Positions 18,078 through 27,486 of a DNA stretch of 64,000 nucleotides are shown here, one piece after another. The stretch is from assembly GCF_000022065.1 (NCBI RefSeq), contig NC_011898.1, positions 3,987,501-4,051,500 of the forward strand. The letters are read 5' to 3'. Position numbers and translations under genes: made by a program. The notes under the pieces were generated by a model. The model made no database searches, was not told the DNA's origin, and saw nothing but the letters and a program-made list of their open reading frames with translations. Position 1 is the first letter of the stretch. The number at the start of each line of letters is the position of its first letter. Origin of the DNA: Ruminiclostridium cellulolyticum H10. Lineage in GTDB: Bacteria > Bacillota > Clostridia > Acetivibrionales > DSM-1351.

Positions 18078-19115
18078 ATGAAAAAAGCTTTAATTACAGG
18101 TATAACAGGCCAGGATGGATCATATCTGTCTGAGTTTTTATTAGATAAAGGGTACGAAGTTCATGGGATTATGAGGAGAAGCAGTAGCTTGAATACTCAA
18201 AGGATATCTCATCTTCTTGAAGATAAGGCCGGAGAAAATGCCCTAATTTCCTTACACTTCGGGGATTTATCAGATTCCGTCAGTCTAAATAAACTTATTT
18301 ATAAGATAGAACCTGATGAAGTCTATAATTTGGGTGCCCAAAGTCATGTCCAAGTGTCCTTCGATGTTCCAGAGTATACGGGCGACGTCGATGGACTGGG
18401 AACTGTAAGGCTTTTGGAAAGTATTAGAGAAATTGACCCTTGTATCAAATTTTATCAGGCTTCCTCCAGTGAATTATTCGGTAAGGTAAGAGAAATTCCC
18501 CAAAGTGAAACTACACCGTTTTATCCGAGAAGTCCATATGGAGTATCTAAAATGTACTCATACTGGATTACAGTTAACTATAGGGAAGCATACGACCTTT
18601 TTGCCTGTAATGGAATCCTTTTTAATCACGAGTCTCCAAGACGCGGAGAAAGCTTTGTAACCCGTAAGATAACCAAGGGAATAGCCGACATATTGAATGG
18701 AAAAACAGACAAAATTTATCTTGGTAACATAGATGCAAAGAGGGACTGGGGTTTTGCAGGAGATTATGTAGAGGCAATGTGGCTGATGCTTCAGCAGAAA
18801 AAACCTGACGACTATGTTATAGCTACAGGTGAAACACATACCGTAAGAGAGTTCTGCAATCTAGCTTTTAAACATGTAGGAATAACTCTGGAATGGCAAG
18901 GCTCAGGTGAGCAGGAAAAAGCCGTTGACAGTACTACGGGCAGAGAGCTTATTAATATCAGCAGTAAATTCTTCCGTCCTACAGAGGTAGATTTATTACT
19001 GGGTGACCCGACAAAAGCCAAAAGCCAACTAAAATGGAAGCAGAAAGTCTCTTTTGAAGAGCTGGTTAAAATGATGGTTGAAAGTGATTTAAAAGGTGGT
19101 TATAGCAAGATTTAG
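18078..19115 (+). CDS. gmd: GDP-mannose 4,6-dehydratase
   Basis: A 345-residue short-chain dehydrogenase/reductase making GDP-4-keto-6-deoxymannose from GDP-mannose. The NADP-binding [14 protein letters not shown] (residues 8-21) and RRSS segment are characteristic of GMD. The catalytic YGVSK (around 154-158) is present, as is the [15 protein letters not shown] segment that is highly specific for this enzyme. AAGGAG precedes the ATG. The fucose synthase gene begins 23 bases after its stop. Together with manC at 29.3-30.4 kb the pathway to GDP-fucose is complete from mannose 1-phosphate. Confidence 0.96.
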   Translation: MKKALITGITGQDGSYLSEFLLDKGYEVHGIMRRSSSLNTQRISHLLEDKAGENALISLHFGDLSDSVSLNKLIYKIEPDEVYNLGAQSHVQVSFDVPEYTGDVDGLGTVRLLESIREIDPCIKFYQASSSELFGKVREIPQSETTPFYPRSPYGVSKMYSYWITVNYREAYDLFACNGILFNHESPRRGESFVTRKITKGIADILNGKTDKIYLGNIDAKRDWGFAGDYVEAMWLMLQQKKPDDYVIATGETHTVREFCNLAFKHVGITLEWQGSGEQEKAVDSTTGRELINISSKFFRPTEVDLLLGDPTKAKSQLKWKQKVSFEELVKMMVESDLKGGYSKI

Positions 19116-19138
19116 TGTTTATATGGGGAGATGAAATA

Positions 19139-20071
19139 ATGAACAAGGAAAGTAAAATCTTTGTAGCCGGGCATACCGGAATGGTTGGTTCTGCAATAGT
19201 AAGGCGGCTCCAGAAAAACGGGTATGAAAATATTATATGCAAAAGTCACAAGGAGCTTGACCTAACAGACCAATCCTCAACTGAGTATTTTTTTAGGGAT
19301 GAAAAACCTGATTATGTTTTCCTAGCCGCTGCTAAGGTAGGGGGAATTCATGCAAATAACTCCTATCCTGCAGACTTTATAATGGAAAATATGCTTATAG
19401 AATGTAACGTAATAAAAAGTTCATATAAAAACGGTGTGAAAAAGCTCATGTTTTTAGGCAGTTCGTGTATATATCCTAAATTATGCCCCCAGCCTATTAA
19501 GGAGGAGTATCTTCTCACAGGTGAACTTGAGCCGACCAACGAGGCGTATGCCCTTGCTAAAATTTCAGGTATAAAAATGTGCCAGTCCTATAATAAGCAA
19601 TACCATACAATTTTTATTTCTGCAATGCCTGCAAGCCTCTACGGTGTTAATGACAGATTTGATATAAACAATTCTCATGTTATCCCTTCAATGATTATTA
19701 AGCTCCACGAGGCTAAAATCAATAATAAACCCTATGTTGAGTTATGGGGCACCGGCAATCCTTTAAGAGAATTTCTTTACGTTGACGACATGGCAGATGC
19801 ATGCCTGTACCTTATGCAGAACTATGAGGAAAATGAATTTGTGAATATCGGTTCAGGTAAGGAAATTAGTATCCGTAAACTTGCCGAAACACTAAAACTT
19901 GTAATCGGATATAATGGGGAGCTTTTGTTTGATACAACCAAGCCCGATGGTACACCAAGGCGTGTACTGGATAACACCAGAATATACAAGACTGGTTGGA
20001 GGCCCCAGGTTGATATGGAAGAGGGTCTGCAAAGGGAGTATGAATACTATCTTAAGTATGTTGTTAGTTAA
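19139..20071 (+). CDS. fcl: GDP-L-fucose synthase
   Basis: A 310-residue epimerase/reductase converting GDP-4-keto-6-deoxymannose to GDP-L-fucose. The GHTGMVGSAIVRRL dinucleotide motif is near the N-terminus, and LGSSCIYPKLCPQPI plus the catalytic YALAK follow. WGTGNPLREFLYVDD is typical of fucose synthases. The frame opens 8 codons earlier, but GGGGAG eight bases before the ATG at 19139 selects that start. It forms a two-gene operon with gmd, closed by a terminator. Confidence 0.95.
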   Translation: MNKESKIFVAGHTGMVGSAIVRRLQKNGYENIICKSHKELDLTDQSSTEYFFRDEKPDYVFLAAAKVGGIHANNSYPADFIMENMLIECNVIKSSYKNGVKKLMFLGSSCIYPKLCPQPIKEEYLLTGELEPTNEAYALAKISGIKMCQSYNKQYHTIFISAMPASLYGVNDRFDINNSHVIPSMIIKLHEAKINNKPYVELWGTGNPLREFLYVDDMADACLYLMQNYEENEFVNIGSGKEISIRKLAETLKLVIGYNGELLFDTTKPDGTPRRVLDNTRIYKTGWRPQVDMEEGLQREYEYYLKYVVS

Positions 20072-20090
20072 TGGTGTTATTACATAAAGA

Positions 20091-20126
20091 ATAAGGCAGT
20101 ATCGACTGAGAACTGCCTTATTTTTT
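20091..20126 (+). terminator. Terminator of the gmd-fcl operon
   Basis: ATAAGGCAGT pairs with ACTGCCTTAT around an 11-base loop and is followed by T6. It separates fcl from the convergent coiled-coil gene. Confidence 0.88.
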
Positions 20127-20129
20127 ATA

Positions 20130-20594
20130 CTACTCATTATTTTTTTCACTGAATAATTGCTGTAATACGTCCAGTTGTGCACTTATCAACGCTTCAGATT
20201 TTGTTTTAAAAGAGTACAACTGACCCTTAATTTCATCCAGCTTTCCTTTTGCCTTTATGACTTCCAGATTGGCAGTTTCAATAATTTTTTTGGCACTTAT
20301 TTCTGCCTCATCAGTTATATTTTTTGCCTTCTCACATGCATTTGTTTTTATTTGTTCACTTGTATGCTGTGCAACTATAATAGAATGCTGCAATGATTCC
20401 TCGAGTATTTTATAGTGCTGAACTGTTTCATTAAGTATATCTATTTTGTTCTTTATTTCCTCGCTTTCCTTAGCCATACTTATGTAATCCTCGCCGACCT
20501 GGGCTAGAATCGCATCAACCTGCTTCCTGCAATAACCATTAACCAGGGACTTTTTTATGCATAAGCATTTAAAATCTTCGGGAGTATAATACAT
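20130..20594 (-). CDS. DivIVA-like coiled-coil protein
   Basis: A 154-residue protein. The N-terminus (YYTPEDFKCLCIKKSLVNGYCRKQVDAIL) resembles the short lipid-binding domain of DivIVA/GpsB proteins, with the F-x-x...G-Y-x-x-x-x-V-D-x-x-L pattern. A long predicted coiled coil, rich in E/K/I/A heptads, follows to about residue 140. Such proteins mark curved membrane at poles and septa. It is shorter than classical DivIVA, so a paralogue rather than DivIVA itself is likely. The ATG at 20594 is preferred because GGAG lies 9 bases upstream. It sits between two glycosylation units, perhaps by chance. Confidence 0.65.
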   Translation of the reverse strand: MYYTPEDFKCLCIKKSLVNGYCRKQVDAILAQVGEDYISMAKESEEIKNKIDILNETVQHYKILEESLQHSIIVAQHTSEQIKTNACEKAKNITDEAEISAKKIIETANLEVIKAKGKLDEIKGQLYSFKTKSEALISAQLDVLQQLFSEKNNE

Positions 20595-20746
20595 ATCGAT
20601 CATCTCCTAAAATTACTCTCATCATAATATATTCTTATGTGAGGAATATATTCTCTATATATTCTAACAACTGCAATATATAGACATTATATCCCTTCAC
20701 AAGTACAAAAAATGTGTCTCTTTTGTGTCTCTTTATTCATTAAGAA

Positions 20747-21706
20747 TTAGTACAAGAGCTTAATATTGGATTCAGGCCAATCCCTTAGCCTTAGAACTGT
20801 ATTTGAAAGGTTGGAATATCCGTTTCCAATAAAAAAATCGCATTTTGATGCTATATAAGTATCCTTTATTATTTCGATCGTGTCCTTTATAAGCTCAACC
20901 CCTTTGTGCCGTTTATTGGGGTAGTTCAGCAGGGCAGTAGGAACACGCTCTTTGAGAGGTATCTTCTTACTGTCGGTATATATCAACATATCATTTTTGC
21001 TATACAATTTCCTATATTGTTTGAATACAGTATTTGAATCCGTTATCAGAAACAAATGCCTTGCATTATACCTAACTATATACTGCCATATGTTTGGTTT
21101 GTAAAACTCGTTCAAGTCATACAATTGAGCTACCTCATTTACTATAGCCTTCTCCCTTACATGAACCCCTAAAATAGGCCTCTCGTCTCTGAAATTTGGA
21201 TTTGTATTTAGGAATTTTTGGATTTCCTTGTTTATCGCGGGCTGTAGCTTGATGTAGTTGTCAAACATGTATCTGTAAATCTGGTATGGAGTTTTTCCGT
21301 ATGACCAATGATCCCTTCTCACATAAGAAAGAATCGCCCGCATCGGAAAATATATATCACTTACAACTACGTTGGCTTCACTTCTCATCATTCCGTTCAG
21401 TTCCCGGTTTTCCATTTTAAATCTATCCGTATCCTCAGCCAGAATATTTTCAAACTTCCACACCTTAGGATAATAGGTATACTCTGGTCGTACTACATCG
21501 TGGAAGGTATATTGGGAAATAGGTTCAAAGAAGGATTCAAAAGAATTTGTATCAACGGATTCACTGTATAAGCTTTCCATTCCCCAATATACTACCGGGA
21601 TCCTGTTTGTCAGCTCAGCAGCCAATATTTGACATATTACATGATCTACGTCTCCCCATATACTACCTCCAAGTGACTTGATCAGAAGAAATTTACTATT
21701 CGACAT
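20747..21706 (-). CDS. Fucosyltransferase-like glycosyltransferase, paralogue 1
   Basis: 319 residues, one of four related proteins in this island. All open with K/R-FLLIK...D-x-D/M-H, continue with ...LAAELTNRIPVVYWG and end with CDFFIGNGYSN-S. The C-terminal FIGNGYSN-S segment and the central H-x-R loop recall the donor site of alpha-1,6- and O-fucosyltransferases (GT23 and relatives). Here the loop reads HVREKAI, lacking the Asp-Lys of paralogues 2 and 4, so activity is uncertain. The start overlaps the previous gene's stop by 11 bases, with GGAGG upstream. Last gene of a three-gene unit. Confidence 0.65.
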   Translation of the reverse strand: MSNSKFLLIKSLGGSIWGDVDHVICQILAAELTNRIPVVYWGMESLYSESVDTNSFESFFEPISQYTFHDVVRPEYTYYPKVWKFENILAEDTDRFKMENRELNGMMRSEANVVVSDIYFPMRAILSYVRRDHWSYGKTPYQIYRYMFDNYIKLQPAINKEIQKFLNTNPNFRDERPILGVHVREKAIVNEVAQLYDLNEFYKPNIWQYIVRYNARHLFLITDSNTVFKQYRKLYSKNDMLIYTDSKKIPLKERVPTALLNYPNKRHKGVELIKDTIEIIKDTYIASKCDFFIGNGYSNLSNTVLRLRDWPESNIKLLY

Positions 21707-22757
21707 AAGTGTTAACACCTCCATAAAATTCAGGGTACTCCAACTTGTGATTTTTTCTTTCCAGCAGCCTTCTGTTACCCTCTTCCTTCACTCTCCTTCT
21801 GGCAAGCTTTTTTTCATTCTTTAAATCCCTGTAAAATAGGATAATGTTTTGCTCCGGCCAATCCTTCAACCGTTTTATTGTATAAGAAACATTGGAATAT
21901 CCATTTCCAATAAAGAAATCACATTTTGAGCCAAGATACGTATCTTTTATAATTTCAATTCCTTTACGCCTTTTTGCAGAATAATCCTGCAGGTGGGGTG
22001 CATCCTGTGTCGCACTTAAGGCTCCTCTTCTGCAATCAGTAAAAACTACCTTGTCTCCATATAGCTTTAAAAATTCATTTAAAATGTCTTCGCAATCAGT
22101 AAGTAGAAGTATTTTCCCTATATCGTAACTGGAGTTAAAATTTTCGATTTCCTTATAGTATCGCTTGTTCAAGCGACCGAGATTTTCTACTTCCCTGACT
22201 TTATCCCCGCCCCTGATGTGGACAGCAAGAGATAGTCCTTTACCCTTGAGTTTTTCATCATAAAAGTCCTGAATTTCTTGTTCTATGTCCGGTTTGAGTT
22301 TTAGGTACTTGTCAAACAAACCCCTATATATCTGGTGTGCGGTCATACCGTAAGCCCAGTGTTTCTTTGTTATATAGTTAATCAAGGGCCTTATAAAATA
22401 ATGGACATCACTTACCAGTACGTTTACGTCACTGTTCATCATTTCGCCGAGATTACGGTATGTCCATGTTACCTTATCCAAATCTTCAATCATAACATTG
22501 TTGTAATTCCAAACGGAAGGAAAATAAGTATAATTGTACTTTATCACATCGTTTATGTTATAGTTGGAGACTGGTTCAAAGTAAAGCTCGAAGGCGTTTG
22601 TCTTGAATGATTCTGCGTAAAGGCTATTGGGCCCCCAGTAAACTACAGGTATTCTGTCCGTCAGTTCAGCAGCAAGAAGCTGACCCATTACATGATCCAC
22701 ATCCGACCAAAAGCCGCATCCCCATGCCTTTATAAGTAAAAACCTGTCACTTGGCAT
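21696..22757 (-). CDS. Fucosyltransferase-like glycosyltransferase, paralogue 2
   Basis: 353 residues. It carries the clearest donor-site motif of the group, LAVHIRGGDK (around residue 190), matching the H-x-R-x-x-D-K pattern of GT23-type fucosyltransferases that bind the GDP-fucose diphosphate. FLLLTDCEDI-type and FFIGNGYSNVS segments follow. A charged C-terminal tail (about 45 residues, many Lys/Arg/Glu) is unique to this copy. GAGGTGATATAA precedes the ATG, which overlaps the stop of paralogue 3 by 11 bases, so translation is coupled. The donor is inferred to be GDP-fucose from gmd/fcl next door. Confidence 0.7.
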   Translation of the reverse strand: MPSDRFLLIKAWGCGFWSDVDHVMGQLLAAELTDRIPVVYWGPNSLYAESFKTNAFELYFEPVSNYNINDVIKYNYTYFPSVWNYNNVMIEDLDKVTWTYRNLGEMMNSDVNVLVSDVHYFIRPLINYITKKHWAYGMTAHQIYRGLFDKYLKLKPDIEQEIQDFYDEKLKGKGLSLAVHIRGGDKVREVENLGRLNKRYYKEIENFNSSYDIGKILLLTDCEDILNEFLKLYGDKVVFTDCRRGALSATQDAPHLQDYSAKRRKGIEIIKDTYLGSKCDFFIGNGYSNVSYTIKRLKDWPEQNIILFYRDLKNEKKLARRRVKEEGNRRLLERKNHKLEYPEFYGGVNTYVE

Positions 22758-23934
22758 TTATATCACCTCTGGCTTCCTTGCTCATTTTGAATTTACTAAA
22801 AATTTTTTTAACTCTCCGAGCTGCACGGATAAATATATTAGGTTTATCACTCTTGACTACAAGCATTACGTTTACAGGGTACTTTCGTTTTTTGAAAACC
22901 CAATACATCATCTTTATATTTTTATCTGCCCAATCCCTTATCCGAGTCACCCCGTGAGATACATTTGAAAAGTCATTTCCTATAAAAAAGTCACACTTTG
23001 CAGCAATATACGCATCTTTTATAATTTCAATACCTCTGCGTCTTACCACCATAGGGTTTTCCATATGATACACGGGTTCTTCGTTTTTTATCCTTTTACA
23101 ATTTGTATAAACAAGCATTGTACCATATTTTTCCTTATATTCTTTCAGTGTATCTTCACAATCTGTAAGCAGGAATATCTTCTTTACATTATATTTATCT
23201 ATATATTTTTTAATCTCCTTATGATAGCCTAGATTAGGCTCCTTAAACTTTCCCTTTGCAAAAAGCCTATATAATTTCTTTTTCTTTTTTTTAGGTATTT
23301 GTTTATATTTTCTGTATATTTTATTCCAATATTGGTTGCCGTTTTTTTGAGGATCTCTGGTGTCAAAGATCATATCTATTGCAGCTCTTCGTACATGTAC
23401 CGCAAGAATAGGATGGTTGCCTTTAAGCCATGAATTATAAAAGATTTGGACTTCCGAACCTATGTCTGATTTAAGCTTTATATATTTACTGAACAGATAG
23501 CGGTATGCCTGCTGAGCACTCATTCCATATGTTGGGTGATTCTTTTTTACAAAGGGAATTAACTCATGTATATTGTAATAAACATCAGCTACTACAACAT
23601 TTGCTTCGCTGCTAAGTAAGTCACCGATATTCCTATAAACCCATGTTTCCTTATTCTGATCTTCAATAAATAAATTGTCATTATCCCAAATTGGCGGGTA
23701 ATATGTGTACTCCGGCTTGGCTACGTCAAAAATAGTGTAGTTTGAAACAGGTTCAAAAAACAATTCAAAACCATTGGTAAGAATATAACCATTGTGCATA
23801 CAGTGTGTAGGCCAGTATACAACAGGAATCCTGTTAGTGAGTTCAGCTACAAGAAGCTGTCCAAGTACGTGGTCTACATCTGCCCAAAGAATATAGCTCC
23901 AGGCTTTAATAAGCAGGAATCTGCCATTTGACAT
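22747..23934 (-). CDS. Fucosyltransferase-like glycosyltransferase, paralogue 3
   Basis: About 395 residues, the longest copy. The donor loop is HVRRAAI, without the Asp-Lys pair. It is followed by an insertion of about 60 residues rich in Lys (a run of six around position 228) before the shared KIFLLTDCEDT segment. FFIGNDFSNVS replaces the usual FIGNGYSN. A basic tail ends the protein. Either divergence to another sugar or loss of catalysis is possible. The start is ambiguous between ATG 23940 and 23934; the latter matches the MSN-x-K/R-FLLIK starts of its relatives. First gene of the three-gene unit. Confidence 0.62.
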   Translation of the reverse strand: MSNGRFLLIKAWSYILWADVDHVLGQLLVAELTNRIPVVYWPTHCMHNGYILTNGFELFFEPVSNYTIFDVAKPEYTYYPPIWDNDNLFIEDQNKETWVYRNIGDLLSSEANVVVADVYYNIHELIPFVKKNHPTYGMSAQQAYRYLFSKYIKLKSDIGSEVQIFYNSWLKGNHPILAVHVRRAAIDMIFDTRDPQKNGNQYWNKIYRKYKQIPKKKKKKLYRLFAKGKFKEPNLGYHKEIKKYIDKYNVKKIFLLTDCEDTLKEYKEKYGTMLVYTNCKRIKNEEPVYHMENPMVVRRRGIEIIKDAYIAAKCDFFIGNDFSNVSHGVTRIRDWADKNIKMMYWVFKKRKYPVNVMLVVKSDKPNIFIRAARRVKKIFSKFKMSKEARGDINAK

Positions 23935-24010
23935 ATTCATTATCACCTCAATATAAATGCATTTCATGTTATTTTATGTAAGCCTCAACTAATATGTGAA
24001 TACAAAAGTA

Positions 24011-24046
24011 AAAAACCCATAGGCAAATATCCCCATGGGTTTTTTA
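24011..24046 (-). terminator. Terminator after the subtilisin-like gene
   Basis: AAAAACCCAT (24011-24020) pairs with ATGGGTTTTT (24035-24044), with T-runs on both strands. It divides the island's minus-strand genes into two transcription units. Confidence 0.8.
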
Positions 24047-24055
24047 CTGCTATAA

Positions 24056-25246
24056 CTACTCCTCTTCTTTTTCAAACAACTCTAATATATAAGAGTACAC
24101 TTGTTCCAACTGATTATTATTATAATTGCTATAGCTTTGAATACCGTAAGAACTTTTTACTTCAATTGAAATATCATTTATACATATTTCTATATCTGGA
24201 TCCAACTCCATTATACCTTGGCTCTGTACCTTATTACTTTTTTGATTATTAGACGAGAAAAGTATTATATCAGGATTAAATACTCCACATATATCATAGA
24301 AGCTATTTTTTATGGAGGGATTTTCTTGATTGGTAAAACGTCTGATATCTATGTACCCGTTGCATATGTTACTGACATCAGACTCGTTTGGGTTTAAAAA
24401 AACACATACTGCGTTAAACCCATCACCCCTGAATTTGCCAGTCAGTCCTTTTTCAAAACTGCCGGCTTTTTGGTTGTTGATTAGAATAACAGGTATATCC
24501 GGTTCTTTACGTTTTTCGGGGGACTTAACGCAAAGGGTGCCCGCCGGGCTGGCCTCCTGTTGTAATTTGCCTATTATCTCGGTGAAATCTATATTTGGGT
24601 TATCCCTGATAAGATTATATACTTGGGAAGTAACAAAAGGTGCTGCGTAGCTATTGCACGCACCAGTTACCGTATTAGTGCCATCATGCTTTTTCAGACT
24701 ATGTTTTGCAAATGCAGTTATATCTATCCCGTCCATGGAAGCATAGTTAAAGGTGTACTCTCCTTCGTTTAGCACTTCTGCCAAATCACATTTTACACCA
24801 ATTACATTTTCCAAAGACGCCGGGCATGTTAAAATATTACGGTTATTACATGCCGCAACTACAATTACATTCCTTTCACAGGCATAGTCTACAACTTCCT
24901 TTATTTCAGCAAAGTCTCTGTAATCTATTGTGCCAAGGCTTAGGTTGACAATACGTATTCTGTTTTCGACACACCATTTTAATGCCCAAATAAGCTGTGC
25001 TTTCATTCCAGTCCGTGAGTCTGAATCCAATATTTTTATACTGCCCAGAACCGCTTCCGGAGAGTATTTTTTTATGATTGCGGCACAGGTTGTACCATGG
25101 GACATAAAAAAAGAGTCGTAACCTGTCCTGTTACAAACTGATAAATCATGAGTTATTTCAAGATTAAACGCAAGTTTGCCTGTTTGATAAAGTTTCTCAT
25201 TTACCCCGTCATCGATTACTGCAATATTAATAGGTAGTGTATTCAT
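24056..25246 (-). CDS. Subtilisin-like (S8) serine protease with unknown C-terminal domain
   Basis: About 396 residues. An S8 catalytic domain fills residues 1-230. Asp12 lies in AVIDDGVN, His50 in SHGTTCAAII, the oxyanion Asn in AACNNRN, and the nucleophile Ser in CNSYAAPFVTS (the usual GTSMAAP). There is no signal peptide, so it acts inside the cell or is exported another way. The C-terminal ~150 residues (starting near IPVILINNQKAGSF, with FNPDIILFSSNNQ) are not recognised. Cytoplasmic S8 proteins with such tails are common in peptide-maturation loci, but no precursor peptide is seen here. The start is uncertain; the ATG at 25246 is the most plausible, although spacing from GGAGG is long. 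Confidence 0.7.
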   Translation of the reverse strand: MNTLPINIAVIDDGVNEKLYQTGKLAFNLEITHDLSVCNRTGYDSFFMSHGTTCAAIIKKYSPEAVLGSIKILDSDSRTGMKAQLIWALKWCVENRIRIVNLSLGTIDYRDFAEIKEVVDYACERNVIVVAACNNRNILTCPASLENVIGVKCDLAEVLNEGEYTFNYASMDGIDITAFAKHSLKKHDGTNTVTGACNSYAAPFVTSQVYNLIRDNPNIDFTEIIGKLQQEASPAGTLCVKSPEKRKEPDIPVILINNQKAGSFEKGLTGKFRGDGFNAVCVFLNPNESDVSNICNGYIDIRRFTNQENPSIKNSFYDICGVFNPDIILFSSNNQKSNKVQSQGIMELDPDIEICINDISIEVKSSYGIQSYSNYNNNQLEQVYSYILELFEKEEE

Positions 25247-25334
25247 CCTGAAGTGATTTCCTCCCACCATAAACAGTATTTGTAAGGATAAAATTACATT
25301 TTTTCTAACAACTTACATACAATATAACATCCAT

Positions 25335-26387
25335 TCATTTTGTTTGCAAATTATACTTATCTTTATTCCATTGAATAGTTCTAAAAAGTCCCTCCTTGAG
25401 TGGCTTAAAGTGTTTAATCCCAAACTCTGAACAAACTTTACTTATATCAAGCTGAACCCTGTCAGGGGAAACCTTTATTTCCTCAAAAGCCTGCCTTTTC
25501 TCTGGATTGTTAATGGTAAGAGTACTTCCGGTAACAGAGCATACTTCTTCGGCAAGTTTTTTGATACTTATACTATCAAGGCCTCCCACGTTATATACAA
25601 AATCTTTTCCATAGGCAATTATGTATAGAAGCATTAAGGCACAGTCTGCTATGTAGCAGAATGTCCTGACTTTGCTTCCGTCATCCAGCATGGAAATGTT
25701 TTTTTGTTCCATTGCCCGTCTTATAAACTGTCCGAGAACACGTTCATCGTCCCCCTTAACTCCCGGACCGTAGGTCATGGATATTCTGGCTACTTTTGCA
25801 TTCACTCCCTCATAGTGTTTGTATGCAAAGCACAGTGTTTCTCCCATCCTTTTGGACTCGGAATATACAGCTCTTACATTTACCGGAGAGCAGAAGCCCG
25901 GATAGTTTTCAGGTGTAGGTATGTTCTCACTATCCGGCTCCCCGTATATCTCAGAGGAGCTTAGGAACAAGACAGCTGCATTGTCTTTTTTAGCCTTTTG
26001 AAGCAACTTTTCAGTGACTACAGTATTTAAGTGGATTGTAGTAATATAGTTTCTAAGGAATTTTCCGGGTTGTGCATAAGTTGCACCATGTATGATATAA
26101 TCAGCTTTATCCTTTAGCTTGTCAAAATCCATAATATTAAGGTCTTCGGAATAAAACCTGTAATTTTGCTCAAATATATCAGTAAGTGCCTCACAGGGTT
26201 TGCTTCTGCTGACAGCTTGTATTTTAATACCCCCTTTGTTTAAAAGGTTGGCCAGATGAAGCATATAAATGATATATGTTCCTATTAGTCCGTTTGCACC
26301 TGTAATCAGTACAGATTTATTATATAGAGGTGTCAGGTCGATTTTTTCTAAATATTCCATGCAGTCCTCTTGTATATATTTATCCAA
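25335..26387 (-). CDS. NAD-dependent nucleotide-sugar epimerase/dehydratase
   Basis: About 350 residues of the extended short-chain dehydrogenase family. SVLITGANGLIGTYII binds NAD, SSSEIYGEP supplies the catalytic Ser, YSESK the Tyr/Lys pair, and ARISMTYGPGV follows. The general pattern resembles UDP-glucuronate decarboxylases and dTDP-glucose 4,6-dehydratases; the substrate is unknown. TTG at 26387 has a GGAGG seven bases upstream; an ATG at 26405 overlaps the E1 beta stop but lacks a site. It is tightly coupled to the E1 alpha/beta pair, suggesting a shared sugar product. Confidence 0.8.
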   Translation of the reverse strand: MDKYIQEDCMEYLEKIDLTPLYNKSVLITGANGLIGTYIIYMLHLANLLNKGGIKIQAVSRSKPCEALTDIFEQNYRFYSEDLNIMDFDKLKDKADYIIHGATYAQPGKFLRNYITTIHLNTVVTEKLLQKAKKDNAAVLFLSSSEIYGEPDSENIPTPENYPGFCSPVNVRAVYSESKRMGETLCFAYKHYEGVNAKVARISMTYGPGVKGDDERVLGQFIRRAMEQKNISMLDDGSKVRTFCYIADCALMLLYIIAYGKDFVYNVGGLDSISIKKLAEEVCSVTGSTLTINNPEKRQAFEEIKVSPDRVQLDISKVCSEFGIKHFKPLKEGLFRTIQWNKDKYNLQTK

Positions 26388-26404
26388 ATAGAGGCCTCCT
26401 TCCA

Positions 26405-27445
26405 TTACTTCATTAATTCAACAGCCTTGTCGCATATACTTTCAGAATCAGGATAAAAGGCTTTCTCCTGCAAATCTCCCGTCGGGGTAGGTATATCAGG
26501 GCAGCAAACCCTTACTACAGGCTTTTTAAGAAGATGAACAGCCTTTTCAGCAACAAGGGCTGTTATTTCTGCGGCGGCCCCGCCGGTCTTCCATCCCGTG
26601 TCTGTTACTATAAGCCTACCGGTCTTTGCAAGGGATTCAAAGATAATGTCCTCGTCTATCGGTTTTATTGTCCTTAAATCTATGACCTCTGCCGATATGT
26701 TCTTAGCTTGAAGCTTCTCGGCTGCCTTTAGAGCCTCAACCAGCATATAAGATACTGCAACTATAGTAATATCCTTTCCCTTTCTTCTTACAGCACCCTT
26801 ACCGAAAGGTATGGAATACAGTGTATCCGGGACATTACCTACTGTTTTGTAGAGCCATCTGTGTTCCACGAACAGGACAGGATTATTGTCTATTATGCTT
26901 GATATTAACAATCCCTTGGCATCATAGGGAGTGGCAGGCACAGCTATTTTTAGTCCGGGGGCATTCATAAGCATTCCATGCAGACATTGTGAATGTTGTG
27001 CTCCCGATCCCCATCCTCTTGCACTCACCGTTCTTACCACTAAAGGAACTTTGACCTTTCCTCCCGTCATATAGCTCCACTTTGCGGCATGGTTTACCAG
27101 CTGATCCAACGAAAGCAGCAAAAAGTCCATTCTACTATGCACAAAAATCGGTCTTAACCCTGCCATTGCGGCTCCAGCAGCAATACCTGTCAGAGAGTTT
27201 TCTGCAATTGGCGTGTCAAAAACTCTATTTCGGCCGTATTTTTCATGGAGGCCTTTCGTAGTCCCAAAAACTCCGCCGGGGTCATCAACACCCTCTCCCA
27301 TAATAAAAACTCTTGGGTCTCTAGCAAGAGACTGGTCCAATGCTTCGTACAACGCATCCTTATATGAAATCATTCTGCCAATTTCCGAATCATCAGTTAT
27401 TACAAAATTGTCCTGTTTTTCAACTTCTATTGTAGTCCAAGGCAT
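26405..27445 (-). CDS. 2-oxoacid dehydrogenase-type E1 beta subunit (transketolase C-terminal family)
   Basis: About 346 residues. The pyrimidine-binding domain opens with ISYKDALYEALDQSLARDPRVFIMGEGV, including the catalytic Glu, followed by DTPIAENSLTGIAAGAA. The transketolase C-terminal domain follows (SAEVIDLRTIKPID). With the E1 alpha gene it forms the alpha2beta2 ThDP enzyme used by pyruvate, acetoin and branched-chain 2-oxoacid dehydrogenases. No lipoyl E2 or E3 gene is nearby, so the pair probably works alone on an activated aldehyde for sugar or glycan modification (inference). GGAGG sits eight bases before the ATG at 27445. Confidence 0.85.
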   Translation of the reverse strand: MPWTTIEVEKQDNFVITDDSEIGRMISYKDALYEALDQSLARDPRVFIMGEGVDDPGGVFGTTKGLHEKYGRNRVFDTPIAENSLTGIAAGAAMAGLRPIFVHSRMDFLLLSLDQLVNHAAKWSYMTGGKVKVPLVVRTVSARGWGSGAQHSQCLHGMLMNAPGLKIAVPATPYDAKGLLISSIIDNNPVLFVEHRWLYKTVGNVPDTLYSIPFGKGAVRRKGKDITIVAVSYMLVEALKAAEKLQAKNISAEVIDLRTIKPIDEDIIFESLAKTGRLIVTDTGWKTGGAAAEITALVAEKAVHLLKKPVVRVCCPDIPTPTGDLQEKAFYPDSESICDKAVELMK

Positions 27446-27486
27446 GAAAAACACCTCCTATTCAGTATCAAGTAATCAAACCGGAT

